Part shown: positions 53,402 through 63,007 of the stretch, one piece after another
Numbering within the stretch: the stretch's first letter is position 1
Layout: the number at the start of each line of letters is the position of its first letter
Assembly: GCA_905221605.1 (NCBI GenBank)
Contig: CAJNDS010002535.1
Location: 1,028,001-1,092,000, forward strand
Reading direction: 5' to 3'
Source of the DNA: Symbiodinium natans
Lineage: Eukaryota; Sar; Dinophyceae; Suessiales; Symbiodiniaceae
DNA length: 64,000 nt
Position numbers and translations under genes: made by a program
Notes under the pieces: model-generated
Databases searched by the model: none
What the model saw: only the letters and a program-made list of their open reading frames with translations
What the model was told of the DNA's origin: nothing

Positions 53402-55866
53402 CCGTCCTTATCTATTGTTTCATCTTCCAGGAGATTTCGATAAATCTTTTCTCCATAGAGCTGCTTCTGCTCAGCTTCCTCTTGTTCCTTAGAGGATGTT
53501 TTTGAATCGGCAAACCACTCGCGAGACTGCCGTTCTTCCGATTTCCAGTCCCATTGACCGTCGGAACCTTGGTACCATTGACCAGTCTGCCATGAGCCTG
53601 TCCACCATGTACCCCAGCCGCTGTCTTTCCATTTGCGCAGCGTCGAAGAGGAGTCCTCCTCGTCCTCTTCCAAAGCCAGAAAGGTGTCCAAGATTATGGT
53701 ACTATCATCTTCCACTCGTTTCACTGTTCCATTGACAGTATCACCAAATTTGAACTGATGTGCGTTGTTCCCTTCTGCAGGAATCAATACATTCACATCA
53801 CCATGGTCCAAAAAGGCTCCATACCCATTGACGCAGCGCACTAGACCACTGATCTCATCTCCCTCTTGATAGCAATGTTCCCCAGGTGATTCCAAGGCTC
53901 CCGCACGGGGCACTTTCTTTGCATGCTCTTCAGAAACCATCTCTGTATCATCGGCTCCTGGCACATCCTTTGTTTCCACCTTTGGGTCACACTGCTCGTC
54001 CTGCTCCGGCACGAGTCCCACAAGATCATCCATCTTGTGCTCCAGGGGCTCAGGACCTTCCTTTTTTCCAGCCAATGGCCTTGCCTCATCTGCTGCAGTT
54101 CGCTCGGTGTCGACCTCCGGCGAGCTTTCAGATGGCAACACTTCTCCCTTCCTGGGAGTGGACCCACCATTGGAGTCCTTTTTCAAACCTTCTGCAGCAG
54201 GCAAATTTTCTTCCACTGCAGGGCTATTGGATTGGTCATCCGCGGTAGGCGCATTTTCTTCCACCGCAGGCTCCTTTGGCTCCATGGTTTCCAAAAGAGA
54301 ATCACCACTGTCGTTGACCACAGCTGCCGCATTGGCTCCGGTGTAGCCTTCGCCATTTCGTTCCTCGCTGCTAACTTCAGGCTGCACCAGTGCGTCCACC
54401 TGTGAACCTCCATCGTGAGCTGCTACGGAGACCTGCGCCCCATTGTTGCAGTCATCCGCGGAACGTGACACCATATGCGCCTCAACCCGTGCTTTTTCTG
54501 CACTCCAGGTACTATCTGGCACGTTGACCCGCGCTTCATTGGCGCTCCAGGCCTCATCTTCCCGATCAACCGTGTCTCCAGCAGTTTCAGAAGTTTCCTT
54601 TTTCCCTTGAATGGCAGAATCATTGGCACCAAACGAAGAGACCTCCTCAGGCGTAACGCACGATTTTTTCCCTCCGTCATCCAAATCTCCAGGACCATCT
54701 TCCTGAACGACAGGTACCACATCCACCACTCGCTCTTCTGCAGCCGACACAGTTCCGATCTCCACATTGGGCATTTTTTCTTCTGGACCCACCGATTCCA
54801 CCGCTGCCACACCCTCAGAAAGCGCCTCCATCTCTTCCCGATCCAGATGTTGAGCTTCAGCGATGTCTGCTCGATTTCCAGAAACCCCCTCCTCATCAGG
54901 AGAACCCGAGGTCGGGGCGTCACCACCAGCCCTAGGACCGCTATCCCTGATAGTAGAGGAAAAAACTTTTTCACCTACACTATTTACACTACCCTGGAAT
55001 GCCCTCGTAGACTCAGGTGTCGGTGTAGTCGATGAAGGACCCAGTTCAGTCTCCACTTCCAGCCCATTGCCCGAAGGAGACCCAACCACGTTATCACTTT
55101 TCACCTTTTCACCTACATCCGGCAGCGTCCACTTGCTTTCCTGCGTATCCAGGCAGTAGTAATATTGTCTCCCATCTTCGTGGAAGTGCCATTCCCACGT
55201 TGTCCCATCGCACGCTTTGATCAGATGCTCATCTTTCCGAAAACCATCCCTTTCAGAGACTTGATGCATCTCATCCTCTTCTTCTGACAACTGGCGCAAC
55301 CTTTCAGCCTCCATCTGTAAGATCTCCTCCTCCCCCATGGCGTATTCAGCAGTTGGTGCAGCTTCAAAGCCGTCCGCACCCTTCTGTTCGTAACCGCTTC
55401 CACCACCCAGGGAACTCGCCGAGGGATCCCCTTTAATCTTGTTCAGAGGCCTCCTGGCAGCTTGCAGCACCTCTCCACTCAGATTGGTCTGAGACCCTTG
55501 GTCTACCATTCGGCCCGAAGTCGAAGTAGACGGCTGATACCCATGTTTTTGCAACACGCGTAAAACAGTCACCTCCATTTCACGGTCTATACCACCAGTC
55601 GCGTCCCAGTTCCTTTTTTCACCAGGCTTTGGCGATACAGAAACAGCACGTCCTTCAGCTTCAGCATTGCTAACCATATCCACATTGGGATTCATACCCA
55701 CATTGGAGTCTTCTGCAACCAAGGCTTCTTCCAGATGTTCTTCAGCGCCAGGCATCACCTCTTCCAGCACCGCCCTTTCACCCAGAGACTCAGCTGCACC
55801 ATTTCCAGCTCCACCATTCTGTCCACCATCCGAGGAAGGCTGGAGCCATCGCTTGGGAGAAGGCAT
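53392..55866 (-). CDS. ORF1 of the LTR element: about 824 codons with WW and S1-like domains
   Basis: The open frame extends to a GTG at 55899, but the first ATG is 55866 (MPSPKRWLQPSSDGG), chosen here. It lies about 60 bases after the 5' LTR. A WW domain occurs at codons about 220-250: TTWEWHFHEDGRQYYYCL then SKWTLPD. The long acidic Ser/Glu middle is disordered. An S1-like RNA-binding fold lies near codons 665-725: ISGLVRCVNGYGAFLDHGDV, then FGDTVNGTVKRVEDDSTIIL. A Trp/Gly segment (WGTWWTGSWQTGQWYQGSDG) follows. Stop TGA at 53392-53394 overlaps the ORF2 start. By position it takes the place of gag. Its similarity to host RNA-processing proteins suggests captured host domains (inference). 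Confidence 0.8.
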   Translation of the reverse strand: MPSPKRWLQPSSDGGQNGGAGNGAAESLGERAVLEEVMPGAEEHLEEALVAEDSNVGMNPNVDMVSNAEAEGRAVSVSPKPGEKRNWDATGGIDREMEVTVLRVLQKHGYQPSTSTSGRMVDQGSQTNLSGEVLQAARRPLNKIKGDPSASSLGGGSGYEQKGADGFEAAPTAEYAMGEEEILQMEAERLRQLSEEEDEMHQVSERDGFRKDEHLIKACDGTTWEWHFHEDGRQYYYCLDTQESKWTLPDVGEKVKSDNVVGSPSGNGLEVETELGPSSTTPTPESTRAFQGSVNSVGEKVFSSTIRDSGPRAGGDAPTSGSPDEEGVSGNRADIAEAQHLDREEMEALSEGVAAVESVGPEEKMPNVEIGTVSAAEERVVDVVPVVQEDGPGDLDDGGKKSCVTPEEVSSFGANDSAIQGKKETSETAGDTVDREDEAWSANEARVNVPDSTWSAEKARVEAHMVSRSADDCNNGAQVSVAAHDGGSQVDALVQPEVSSEERNGEGYTGANAAAVVNDSGDSLLETMEPKEPAVEENAPTADDQSNSPAVEENLPAAEGLKKDSNGGSTPRKGEVLPSESSPEVDTERTAADEARPLAGKKEGPEPLEHKMDDLVGLVPEQDEQCDPKVETKDVPGADDTEMVSEEHAKKVPRAGALESPGEHCYQEGDEISGLVRCVNGYGAFLDHGDVNVLIPAEGNNAHQFKFGDTVNGTVKRVEDDSTIILDTFLALEEDEEDSSSTLRKWKDSGWGTWWTGSWQTGQWYQGSDGQWDWKSEERQSREWFADSKTSSKEQEEAEQKQLYGEKIYRNLLEDETIDKDGCC

Positions 55867-55920
55867 TGCTTCTTGATCCCAAAAACCTTGAGAGAACACT
55901 TGACCGCAGGGAACCTAATT

Positions 55921-55933
55921 TGGGCTCATAACC
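55921..55933 (-). promoter_or_regulatory. Primer-binding site for initiator tRNA-Met (half-tRNA type)
   Basis: On the element strand, GGTTATGAGCCCA follows the 5' LTR directly. Its complement TGGGCTCATAACC carries a CAT anticodon in the loop context of initiator tRNA-Met (GGGCUCAUAACC). Copia and Ty5 are known to prime from this internal tRNA site rather than from the tRNA 3' end. Confidence 0.8.
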
Positions 55934-56237
55934 TACGGGGGGGCAACCAAAGGGGGAAAGGAATCAACCCCGAAGACCGCCCAGAACTTATATTCCCCAG
56001 ATCGACCAGCACAACAAGCACAGAACACGGACCAGGAGAACCAGGGAAGGGAGTAAAGGGGGCCTATGCCTAAGCACCTAGGAACCAACCCCAACCCCAA
56101 CCACGCGGGCTCTACCTTTTTTGAGCTTGTGGCCTTAGTACTTCTGGCCATTTTGAGCCAAACAAGGTTTCCGGGTACGTTGACCCTTTCAACTCCCAAC
56201 ACTAACTCCTTTCTACAATACCAGCTGCAGCTCCGCA
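55934..56237 (-). repeat. 5' LTR (304 bp)
   Basis: Runs TACGG to CCGCA on +, one substitution and two G residues different from the 3' LTR. On the element strand it contains TTTGGCTCAA, shared with the 3' end of the dinoflagellate spliced leader, about 70-80 bases from its start. It also contains AATATAAG near its end. Confidence 0.9.
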
Positions 56238-56960
56238 TAGGGTTTCAGGGCCTCAGGGCCTGTGTTTAGGGTTTCAAGGCCTCAGGGCCTGTGTTTAGGG
56301 TTTCAGTGCCTCAGGGCCTGTGTTTAGGGTTTCAGGGCCCAGCGTTTAGGGTTTCAAGGTATCAGGGCCTGTGTTTAGGGTTTCAGGGCCTCAGGGCCTG
56401 TGTTTAGGGTTTCAGGGCCAAGCGTTTAGGGTTTCAAGGCCTCAAAGCCTGTGTGTAGGGTTTCAAGGCCTCAGGGCCTGTGTTTAGGGTTTCACGGCCC
56501 AGCGTTTAGGGTTTCAAGGCCTCAGGGCCTGTGTTTGGGGTTTCAGGGTCTCAGGGCCTGTGTTTAGGGTTTCAGGGCCCAGTGTTTAGGGTTTCAAGGC
56601 CTCAGGGCCTGTGTTTAGGGTTTCAGGGCCTCAGGGCCTGTGTTTAGGGTTTCAAGGCCTCAGGGCCTGTGTTTAGGGTTTCAGGGCCTCAGGGCCTGTG
56701 TTTAGGGTTTAGGGCCCAGCGTTTAGGCCTCAGGGCCTGTGTTTAGGGTTTCAGGGCCTCAGGGCCTGTGTTTAGGGTTTCAGGGCCCAGGGGGGGGGTT
56801 CAAGGCCTCAAGTCCTGGCGTTTTGGGTTTCAGGGTTTCAGGCCCAGCGTTTAGGGTTTCAAGGCCTCAGGGCCCTCAGGGCTTGTGCTTACATTTCAGG
56901 GCCCAGCGTTTAGGGTTTCAAGGCCTCAAGGCCTGTGTTTAGGGTTTCAAGGCCTCAACG
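56238..56960 (+). repeat. GGGTTTCAGGGCC satellite, right part
   Basis: Same unit family as 46495-47372, resuming with TAGGGTTTCAGGGCC immediately after the LTR. The two parts were one array before insertion. Degenerates after about 56780 into TTTTTCAAGG-rich sequence. Confidence 0.9.
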
Positions 56961-57700
56961 CCGTGTTTTTCAAGTTTTTCAGGGTTTTTCAAGGTTTTTC
57001 AAAGTTTTTTAAGGTTTTTCCATGTTTCTTCGGGTTTTTTCAGGGTTTTTCTGAGGAAGGGCTGCCCCCGCGACCTTTTCACAGCCTAATTTCGGTCAAG
57101 GGGGGGTCGTATTTTTGGATTTTAAAGGCAAAATAGTCTTTGGAGACCCTCCTTGCCTCAAACTCCGACCCCCCCTTGAGAGGGAAAGTTTACCTCAAAA
57201 AACACCCCAAAACGGGGACCTCAGGCTTGGCCTAGACCCGCAATGAAAATGCGAATTTTTAGTACTGAAATCGAGGGTTCTGGGTGGCCTCTCGTTTTCT
57301 GGGTTTTTGTGTTTTTCAAGTTTATCAAGACTTTTCCGCGACCTTTTTCACAATGATTTTGGTCGGGGGGGGGGGGGGATCATTTTTCGATTTTAAAGGC
57401 AAAATAATCTTCGGAGACCCCTCCTTGCATGAGGGAAAATTTGCTTCCAAAAACACCCCAAATGGGGGGGACCCCAGGCTTTTTTTCCCTTCTTTTTTCA
57501 GGGTTTTTTTTATTTTTTAAAATTTTTCAAGATTTGAGCCTCAGTTTAGGATTTCAAGACCTCAAAGCCTCGCGTGGTTTAGTATCTCCACCTCCTCGTT
57601 TGTTAAGTGGAAGTCATTCATTTTGTTATTGAACCATCCTAATAAAAAGAAGAAACTTTTTATTTCTAATGTTATGGGAACTTCGGGTGGGTGGGTGGGT
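56961..57700 (+). repeat. Dispersed repeat family R1 (first copies) and T-rich sequence
   Basis: 57062-57303 and a diverged partial copy at 57335-57480 share CCGCGACCTTTT, GGATTTTAAAGGCAAAATA, GGAGACC and GAGGGAAA phrases with 62500-62990. The flanks are tracts of TTTTTCAAGG. No gene. Confidence 0.7.
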
Positions 57701-57760
57701 ATTTTTCGATGTTCTAAACACAGAGCCTAAACGAGAAACTGCTCGACCAGGAGCTCTTGA

Positions 57761-57935
57761 ACCCTAAACCCTAAACCCTAAACCCTAAACCCTAAACCCT
57801 AAACCTTAAACCCTAGACCCTAAGGCCAAGACAAAAACCTTGCAGCAAGCACCTGTCCTTAACCCTATACCCTATACCATAAAAAAAATCCTAAAACCTA
57901 AAACCTAAACCCTAAACCCTAAACCCGAAACTGGG
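57761..57935 (-). repeat. Interstitial CCCTAAA arrays
   Basis: A clean (CCCTAAA)n run at 57761-57815, then degenerate units to about 57935. Confidence 0.85.
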
Positions 57936-57981
57936 CACCAGGCTCTCCATCGTGTTGATGTTGTCATCTTCCTCGGCTGCA

Positions 57982-58008
57982 CCCCCCCCCCCCCCCCCCC
58001 CCCCCCCC
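57982..58008 (+). repeat. Homopolymer run of 27 C
   Basis: An uninterrupted C run between CGGCTGCA and GTCAAACC. Length is uncertain in any assembly. Confidence 0.9.
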
Positions 58009-59030
58009 GTCAAACCCCAAAGCCCTAAACCCTACACTTTCTCCGGAAAAAGTACATCTTTTATTGGGATACAAGCATGATTACAGGCATTTACAGTTTT
58101 TTATGCTTGTAAACCACCTAAAAATGTACTTTTTTCGAGGAAAACTGTGTGTTCCAATGACCCCAAACCCTATTCCTGAACTCTAACTCTAAACCTTCCA
58201 TGGGATCCTCAAAAGTGTACTTTTTCCGAGGGGAATAGTATTTGGGAACCACCTAATAAACCCTAAACCCTAAACCCTAAACCGAAACCCTAAATTTTAG
58301 AGGCTTCGCCCTGATGTGCCAGCGCAGAATATTGGTTAAACGGAAAATTTCACGGTTGCCTCGTTGAAGACATGAAGACAAGAGCATGTTGAAACAACTA
58401 AAGACATGGCGAGTAAAGAAGTTCAAGGCCTGGCAATTTTGATCACAAAGCACCGAGACTAGCTCCAAAGGCTTGGCAAGACTTTTGGTCACAAAGCTTC
58501 GAAACTAGCTCCATGGCCTGGCAAGGGAGTTTTGGTCACGAGGCTTCGAAACTAAGTAGATTGTGCCCTCTATTTTTGCGAAAAGACCGTATCAAAAAAA
58601 ATGACTAGTCCCACGAAGGAATAAACATCTCAATTTACTTAAACCACCCTCTTTTGTGTGAGAAGACCGCGTCGCAGTTACATTTCGCAAGAAGTCTTCG
58701 GTTTACTCGAATCTCTTTGGTCCCTATCTTCAATTTACTTCAACCTCCTTGCCGAAAATCCCTATGTTTACGGTTTAGAAGTAAATTGATGGCAATACTC
58801 CAATTGCCAATTTTTTTGTGACTTTTGACCCGTCTGGACCTTTACAAACCCTCAACCTAGTGCTAAAGCACAAGTGTATTTGCTAGTGGTTGTTGAAGTT
58901 TTTCGGCCAGGAGGTTTAAGTAAATTGAAAATATGGACCAACCAGTTTGAGTAAATCGGAGACTTCTTACGAAATTGTTGTAACATAGGAATTTTGGCTA
59001 GTGCCTTTTGATGCTTTTCGGCACAGAGCT
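58009..59030. other. Unique AT-richer sequence, no gene
   Basis: Contains a loosely repeated phrase GTACTTTTT(C)CGAGG (58125-58235, one copy inverted near 58045) and repeated GAAACTAGCTCCA/GGCCTGGCAA phrases (58430-58525). No protein or RNA gene was recognised. Confidence 0.45.
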
Positions 59031-59372
59031 TTTAGGGTTTAGGGTTTAGGGTTTAGGGTTTAGGGTTTAGGGTTTAGGGTTTAGGGTTTAGGGTTTAGGG
59101 TTTAGGGTTTAGGGTTTAGGGTTTAGGTTTTTAGGGTTTAGGGTTTAGGGTTTAGGCTAAGGGTTTTTAGGGTTTAGGTTTACGGGTTTTAAGGGTTAGG
59201 GTTTAGGGTTTGGGTTTAGGGTTTAGGGTGTTTAGGGTTTAGGGTTTAGGTTTAGGGTTTAGGGTTTAGGGTTTATGGCTTTTAGGGTTTAGGGTTTAGG
59301 GTTTAGGGTTTAGGGTTTAGGGTTTAGGGTTTAGGGTTTAGGGTTTAGGGTTTAGGGTTTAGGGTTTAGGGT
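59031..59372 (+). repeat. Long interstitial (TTTAGGG)n array
   Basis: About 48 units of TTTAGGG with a central degenerate stretch (59125-59285). Internal, so not a present chromosome end. Confidence 0.95.
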
Positions 59373-59476
59373 TCAGCATCTCAGGTCCAAGCATTCACTT
59401 GTCAAGAAATTACTCCAGGAAAATACCCACCCGCCCGAAGAATCCCACAACATTAAGAAAATATTTCACTTATGGA

Positions 59477-60318
59477 ACGACCTTGCCCAATAAAAAAATG
59501 ACCTTGCCCAATACAAAAATGACCTTGCCCAGTAAAAAAATGACCTTGCCCAGTAAAAAAATGACCTTGCCCAGTAAAAAAATGACCTTGCCCAGTAAAA
59601 AAATGACCTTGCCCAGTAAAAAAATGACCTTGCCCAGTAATGACCTTGCCCAGTAAAAAAATGGCCTTGCCCAGTAAAAAAATGACCTTGCCCAGTAAAA
59701 AAATGACCTTGCCAGTAAAAAAATGACCTTGCCCAGTAAAAAAATGACCTTGCCCAGTAAAAAAAATTGGGGATTGCCCATAAACACATGAACTTGCCCC
59801 AGTAAACAAATGCCCTGGGCCCAGTAAAAAAATGAACCTTTCCGCAGTAAAAAAATGACCTTGGCCCAGGGTAAAAAAAGGTGACCTTGCCCGTAAAAAA
59901 AGGACCTTGCCCCTAAAAAAAACTTCCTTGCCCATAAAGAAAATGACCTTGCACAGTAAAAAAATGAAACCTTGCACAGTACAACATGACCTGCCAGTTA
60001 ATGACCTTGCCCCAGTAAAAAATACCTTGCCCAGTACAAAAATGAACCTTGCCCGTAAAAAATGACCTTGCCCAGTAAAAAATGACCTTTCCCAGAAAAA
60101 GATGAACCTTCGCCCGTAAACAGAGACCTTGCCCGTAACCTTTTTTCTTGGGTCAAGGTCATCTGTTTACTGGGCAAGGTCATTTTTGTACTGGGCAAGT
60201 CGTTTTTTTGGACGAAACGACCTTGCCCAGTAAAAAAATGACCTTGCCCAGTAAAAAGATGACCTTGCCCAGTAAAAAAATGACCTTGCCCAGTAAAAAA
60301 ATGACCTTGCCCAGTAAC
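59477..60318. repeat. 21-bp satellite TGACCTTGCCCAGTAAAAAA with an inverted part
   Basis: Regular 21-base units at 59477-59770, diverged units to 60140, two to three units in reverse orientation at 60150-60201, then direct units again at 60216-60318. Because 21 is divisible by 3, frames stay open (GQGHFFT and similar); these are not genes. Confidence 0.9.
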
Positions 60319-60350
60319 TCCTTAACATTTAAATTATATATGAAAGAGAG

Positions 60351-60431
60351 GTTTAGGGTTTAGGGTTTAGGGTTTAAGGTTTAGGGTTTAGGGTTTAGGG
60401 TTTAGGGTTTAGGGTTTAGGGTTTAGGGTTT
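60351..60431 (+). repeat. Interstitial (TTTAGGG)n array
   Basis: Eleven or so units, one of them TTTAAGG. Confidence 0.9.
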
Positions 60432-60619
60432 GCCCACTGAAGCGACGCGCCTCGACCCAAGGGGTCGTGGGCGGCGCGTCGCGCGAAAGCTAAAACCCCA
60501 CCCCAAGACCACCCAAACCTTACTCTATTAGGGTTAGGGTTTTTTTGTGGGATAGTTCTCTCGTTGCTTTGTATTTTCTGCTGTAGTTGTGGATTGTGAC
60601 AAAATAAATCAAAACGAAA

Positions 60620-61140
60620 AGCAAAGCAGAGGGCAACAGTCTCCTTATACGTTGTGTTTTTACGCGCGAGTAGGCCCGGCAGGGGCAACCGATTCTGCGC
60701 TCGGGGCCGCGGCGCCATCGCTCGTTGTCACTGCGCTCCGTGGCGCCGCTGTGTACAAGAACGCTCCTTGTTCTCTCGTTGCTTTTGTATTCTCTGCTGT
60801 AGTGGATATCTTAATAAAAATCATAAACGTTTTACCCCAAAAGGGCCACAAGAGTACTAGAAGGCACCCACGAGGCCCCAAGAGCCACCAAAAGGCTTCA
60901 AAAGGCCCCCTAGAAGAAGGTGACCTCCAGGATTTGCTCGGGCCCGCAATGAAAAATGCTATTTTTAATACAGAAATCGATGGTGTTGGGCACAACGAAA
61001 AGTAAAGCAGGGGGCAACAGTCTGCTTATACGTTGTGTTTTTACGCGCGAGTAGGCCCGGCAGGGAGCACCGATTCCGCGCTCGGGGCCGCGGCGCCATC
61101 GCTCGTTGACACTGCGCTCCGCAGCGCCGCTGTGTACAAA
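60620..61140 (+). repeat. Direct duplication of a 140-bp GC-rich unit
   Basis: 60620-60760 and 60995-61140 share TATACGTTGTGTTTTTACGC, GCGAGTAGGCCCGGCAGG and CGCGGCGCCATCGCTCGTTG with few differences. Each is followed by TGTACAA and unrelated DNA. Open frames through them are short and on both strands. Function unknown. Confidence 0.75.
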
Positions 61141-61251
61141 GGCCTCTGGGAGGCCCCTGGAGGGCCTGGGAAGATCACCCTGGAAAGCCACTGCGCCCCT
61201 GGCCAGCTTGGGAGCCCCTGGAAGCCCTTTGAGATCCCTAGAAGGCCCCTA

Positions 61252-61490
61252 CGAGGCCCCTGGCAAGGCCCCTGGCAAGGCCCCTGGCAAGGCCCCTGGC
61301 AAGGCCCCTGGCAAGGCCCCTGGCAAGGCCCCTGGCAAGGCCCCTGGCAAGGCCCCTGGCAAGGCCCCTGGCAAGCCCCATGGAAGCCCCAGCGCGCGTG
61401 ACGCCCGTGACGTGCGTGACGCCCGTGACGCGCGTGACGCCCGTGACGCGCGTGACGCCCGTGACGCGCGTGACGCGCGTGACGGCGCAA
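61252..61490 (+). repeat. Two short-period tandem arrays (12 bp and 9 bp)
   Basis: 61252-61375 repeats GGCCCCTGGCAA about ten times. 61393-61488 repeats CGTGACGCC/CGTGACGCG. Frames remain open across both on both strands (GKAPGKAP, GPWQGPWQ), which is a by-product of period 12 and 9. Confidence 0.9.
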
Positions 61491-61949
61491 GGCCCTGAAT
61501 CCGAAACCCTAAAGGCCCTGAATCCTAAATCCTAACTGAAAAGGCCTCCCCTAAATCTAAAGCCTCCCAAAGAGCAATCCTGAATCCTAAACCCTAAAAG
61601 CGGAATCTAAAAACCCCCCGGCCTCCCCGGAAACCCCCCCTTGAGAGCCCTAAACCCCGGAAACTAAACCTGAAGCCGGGCCTCCCCGGAACCTAATTAC
61701 GCCTAGGGCCTCCCGGAATACTAAATTGAAATCCGGCCTCCCCAAATACTCGTTACGACCCGTGCCCCCAAAAGCTAAACCGGAAGCAGGGCCTCCCCGC
61801 CTCCTACCGGGCCTCCCCGAATACGTTTTACGAAGCCGGGTGGTCAATTCCGACCCGATTTGAGAGGGAGTTTTGACCCTCAATTATGGCTCTCGTTTTC
61901 TGGATTTTGACCAAAACGGCCCCTCCCAGCCAAGAGGAAGCAAGTCCCC

Positions 61950-62490
61950 GGGCCTCCCCGGAATACTAAATTACGAAGCCGGGCCTCCCCGGAATACTAA
62001 ATTACGAAGCCGGGCCTTCCCGGAATAGTAAATTACGAAGCCGGGCCTCCCCGGAATACTAAATTACGAAGCCGGGCCTCCCCGGAATACTAAATTACGA
62101 AGCCGGGCCTCCCCGGAATACTAAATGACGAAGCCGGGCCTCCCCGGAATACTAAATTACGAAGCCGGGCCTCCCCGGAATACTAAATTACGAAGCCGGG
62201 CCTCCCCGGAATACTAAATTACGAAGCCGGGCCTCCCCGGAATACTAAATTACGAAGCCGGGCCTCCCCGGAATACTAAATTACGAAGCCGGGCCTCCCC
62301 GGAATACTAAATTACGAAGCCGGGCCTCCCGGAATACTAAATTACGAAGCCGGGCCTCCCGCGATACTAGGTTCTACCAAATCACGAAGCCGGGCCTCCC
62401 CGGAATACTAAATTACGAAGCCGGGCCTGCCCGAATACTAAATTACGAAGCCGGGCCTCCCCGGAATACTAAATTACGAAGCCGGCCTCG
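61950..62490 (+). repeat. 31-bp satellite, array 1
   Basis: About 17 units, each with a GC half built around CCGGGCCTCCCCGG and an AT half AATACTAAATTACG. Most units are identical. Tandem without spacers, so not CRISPR. Confidence 0.95.
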
Positions 62491-62496
62491 CCAAAT

Positions 62497-63007
62497 GAGG
62501 GGGACCCCAGGATCGGCCCGGGTCCCTATTAAAAGTGCGATTTTTTAGTACTGAAATCGACGGTTCTGGGTGGGCTCTCGTTTTCTGGGTTTTTTGACCA
62601 AAACGGAGCTTTCACCTCAGGATTGCAAGTTTTTCAAGGTTTTTCAAGGTTTTTCAGCGTTTTTCAATGTTTTTTAAGGTTTTTCAATGTTTTTCAGTGT
62701 TTTTAAGCCTCAGAAGGGCCGCCCCCGCGACCTTTTCACAGCCTAGTTTTGGTCAAGGGGGGGTGGTATTTTTCAATTTTAAAGGCAAAATAGTCTTCGG
62801 AGACCCCCCCTTGCCTCAAACTCCGACCCCCCCTTGAGAGGGAAAGTTTGCCTCCAAAAACACCCCAAATGAGGGGGTACCCCAGGATCGGCCCGGGTCC
62901 CTATTTAAAATGTGATTTTTTAGTACTGAAATCGACGGTCCCGGGTGGGCTCTCGTTTTCTGGATTTTTGACCAAAACGGCCCCTCCCAGCCAAGAGGAA
63001 GCAAGTC
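62497..63007 (+). repeat. Dispersed repeat family R1, second cluster
   Basis: Two related copies (62497-62600 partial; 62721-62990) of the element seen at 57062-57303, with TTTTTCAAGG tracts between. Phrases GATCGGCCCGGGTCCCTATT and TACTGAAATCGACGGT occur in both. No gene. Confidence 0.75.

Larger units (their letters stand above)
47373..56237 (-). mobile_element. Intact LTR retrotransposon with non-standard coding content
   Basis: 8.87 kb between 47373 and 56237, read on the - strand. It has near-identical terminal repeats, 5-bp target duplication, primer-binding site, purine tract and two long intact frames without introns. Protease, integrase, reverse transcriptase and RNase H motifs are not visible. 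It is therefore either a non-autonomous element moved by an autonomous relative or a new type. One substitution in 304 aligned LTR bases and uninterrupted frames indicate a recent insertion. The half-tRNA primer type is known from copia and Ty5, which points to the Ty1/copia group (inference). Confidence 0.85.

Noticed and set aside
55921..55933. Part of a tRNA-Met gene (CAT anticodon context)
   Set aside because: No acceptor stem, D or T arms surround it; its place next to the LTR identifies a primer-binding site.
59031..59372. A chromosome end
   Set aside because: The TTTAGGG array is followed by 4.6 kb of other sequence and similar arrays occur in both orientations.
59453..59977. Long - strand frame of GQGHFFTG-like repeats
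   Set aside because: Produced by the 21-bp satellite, whose period keeps several frames open at once.
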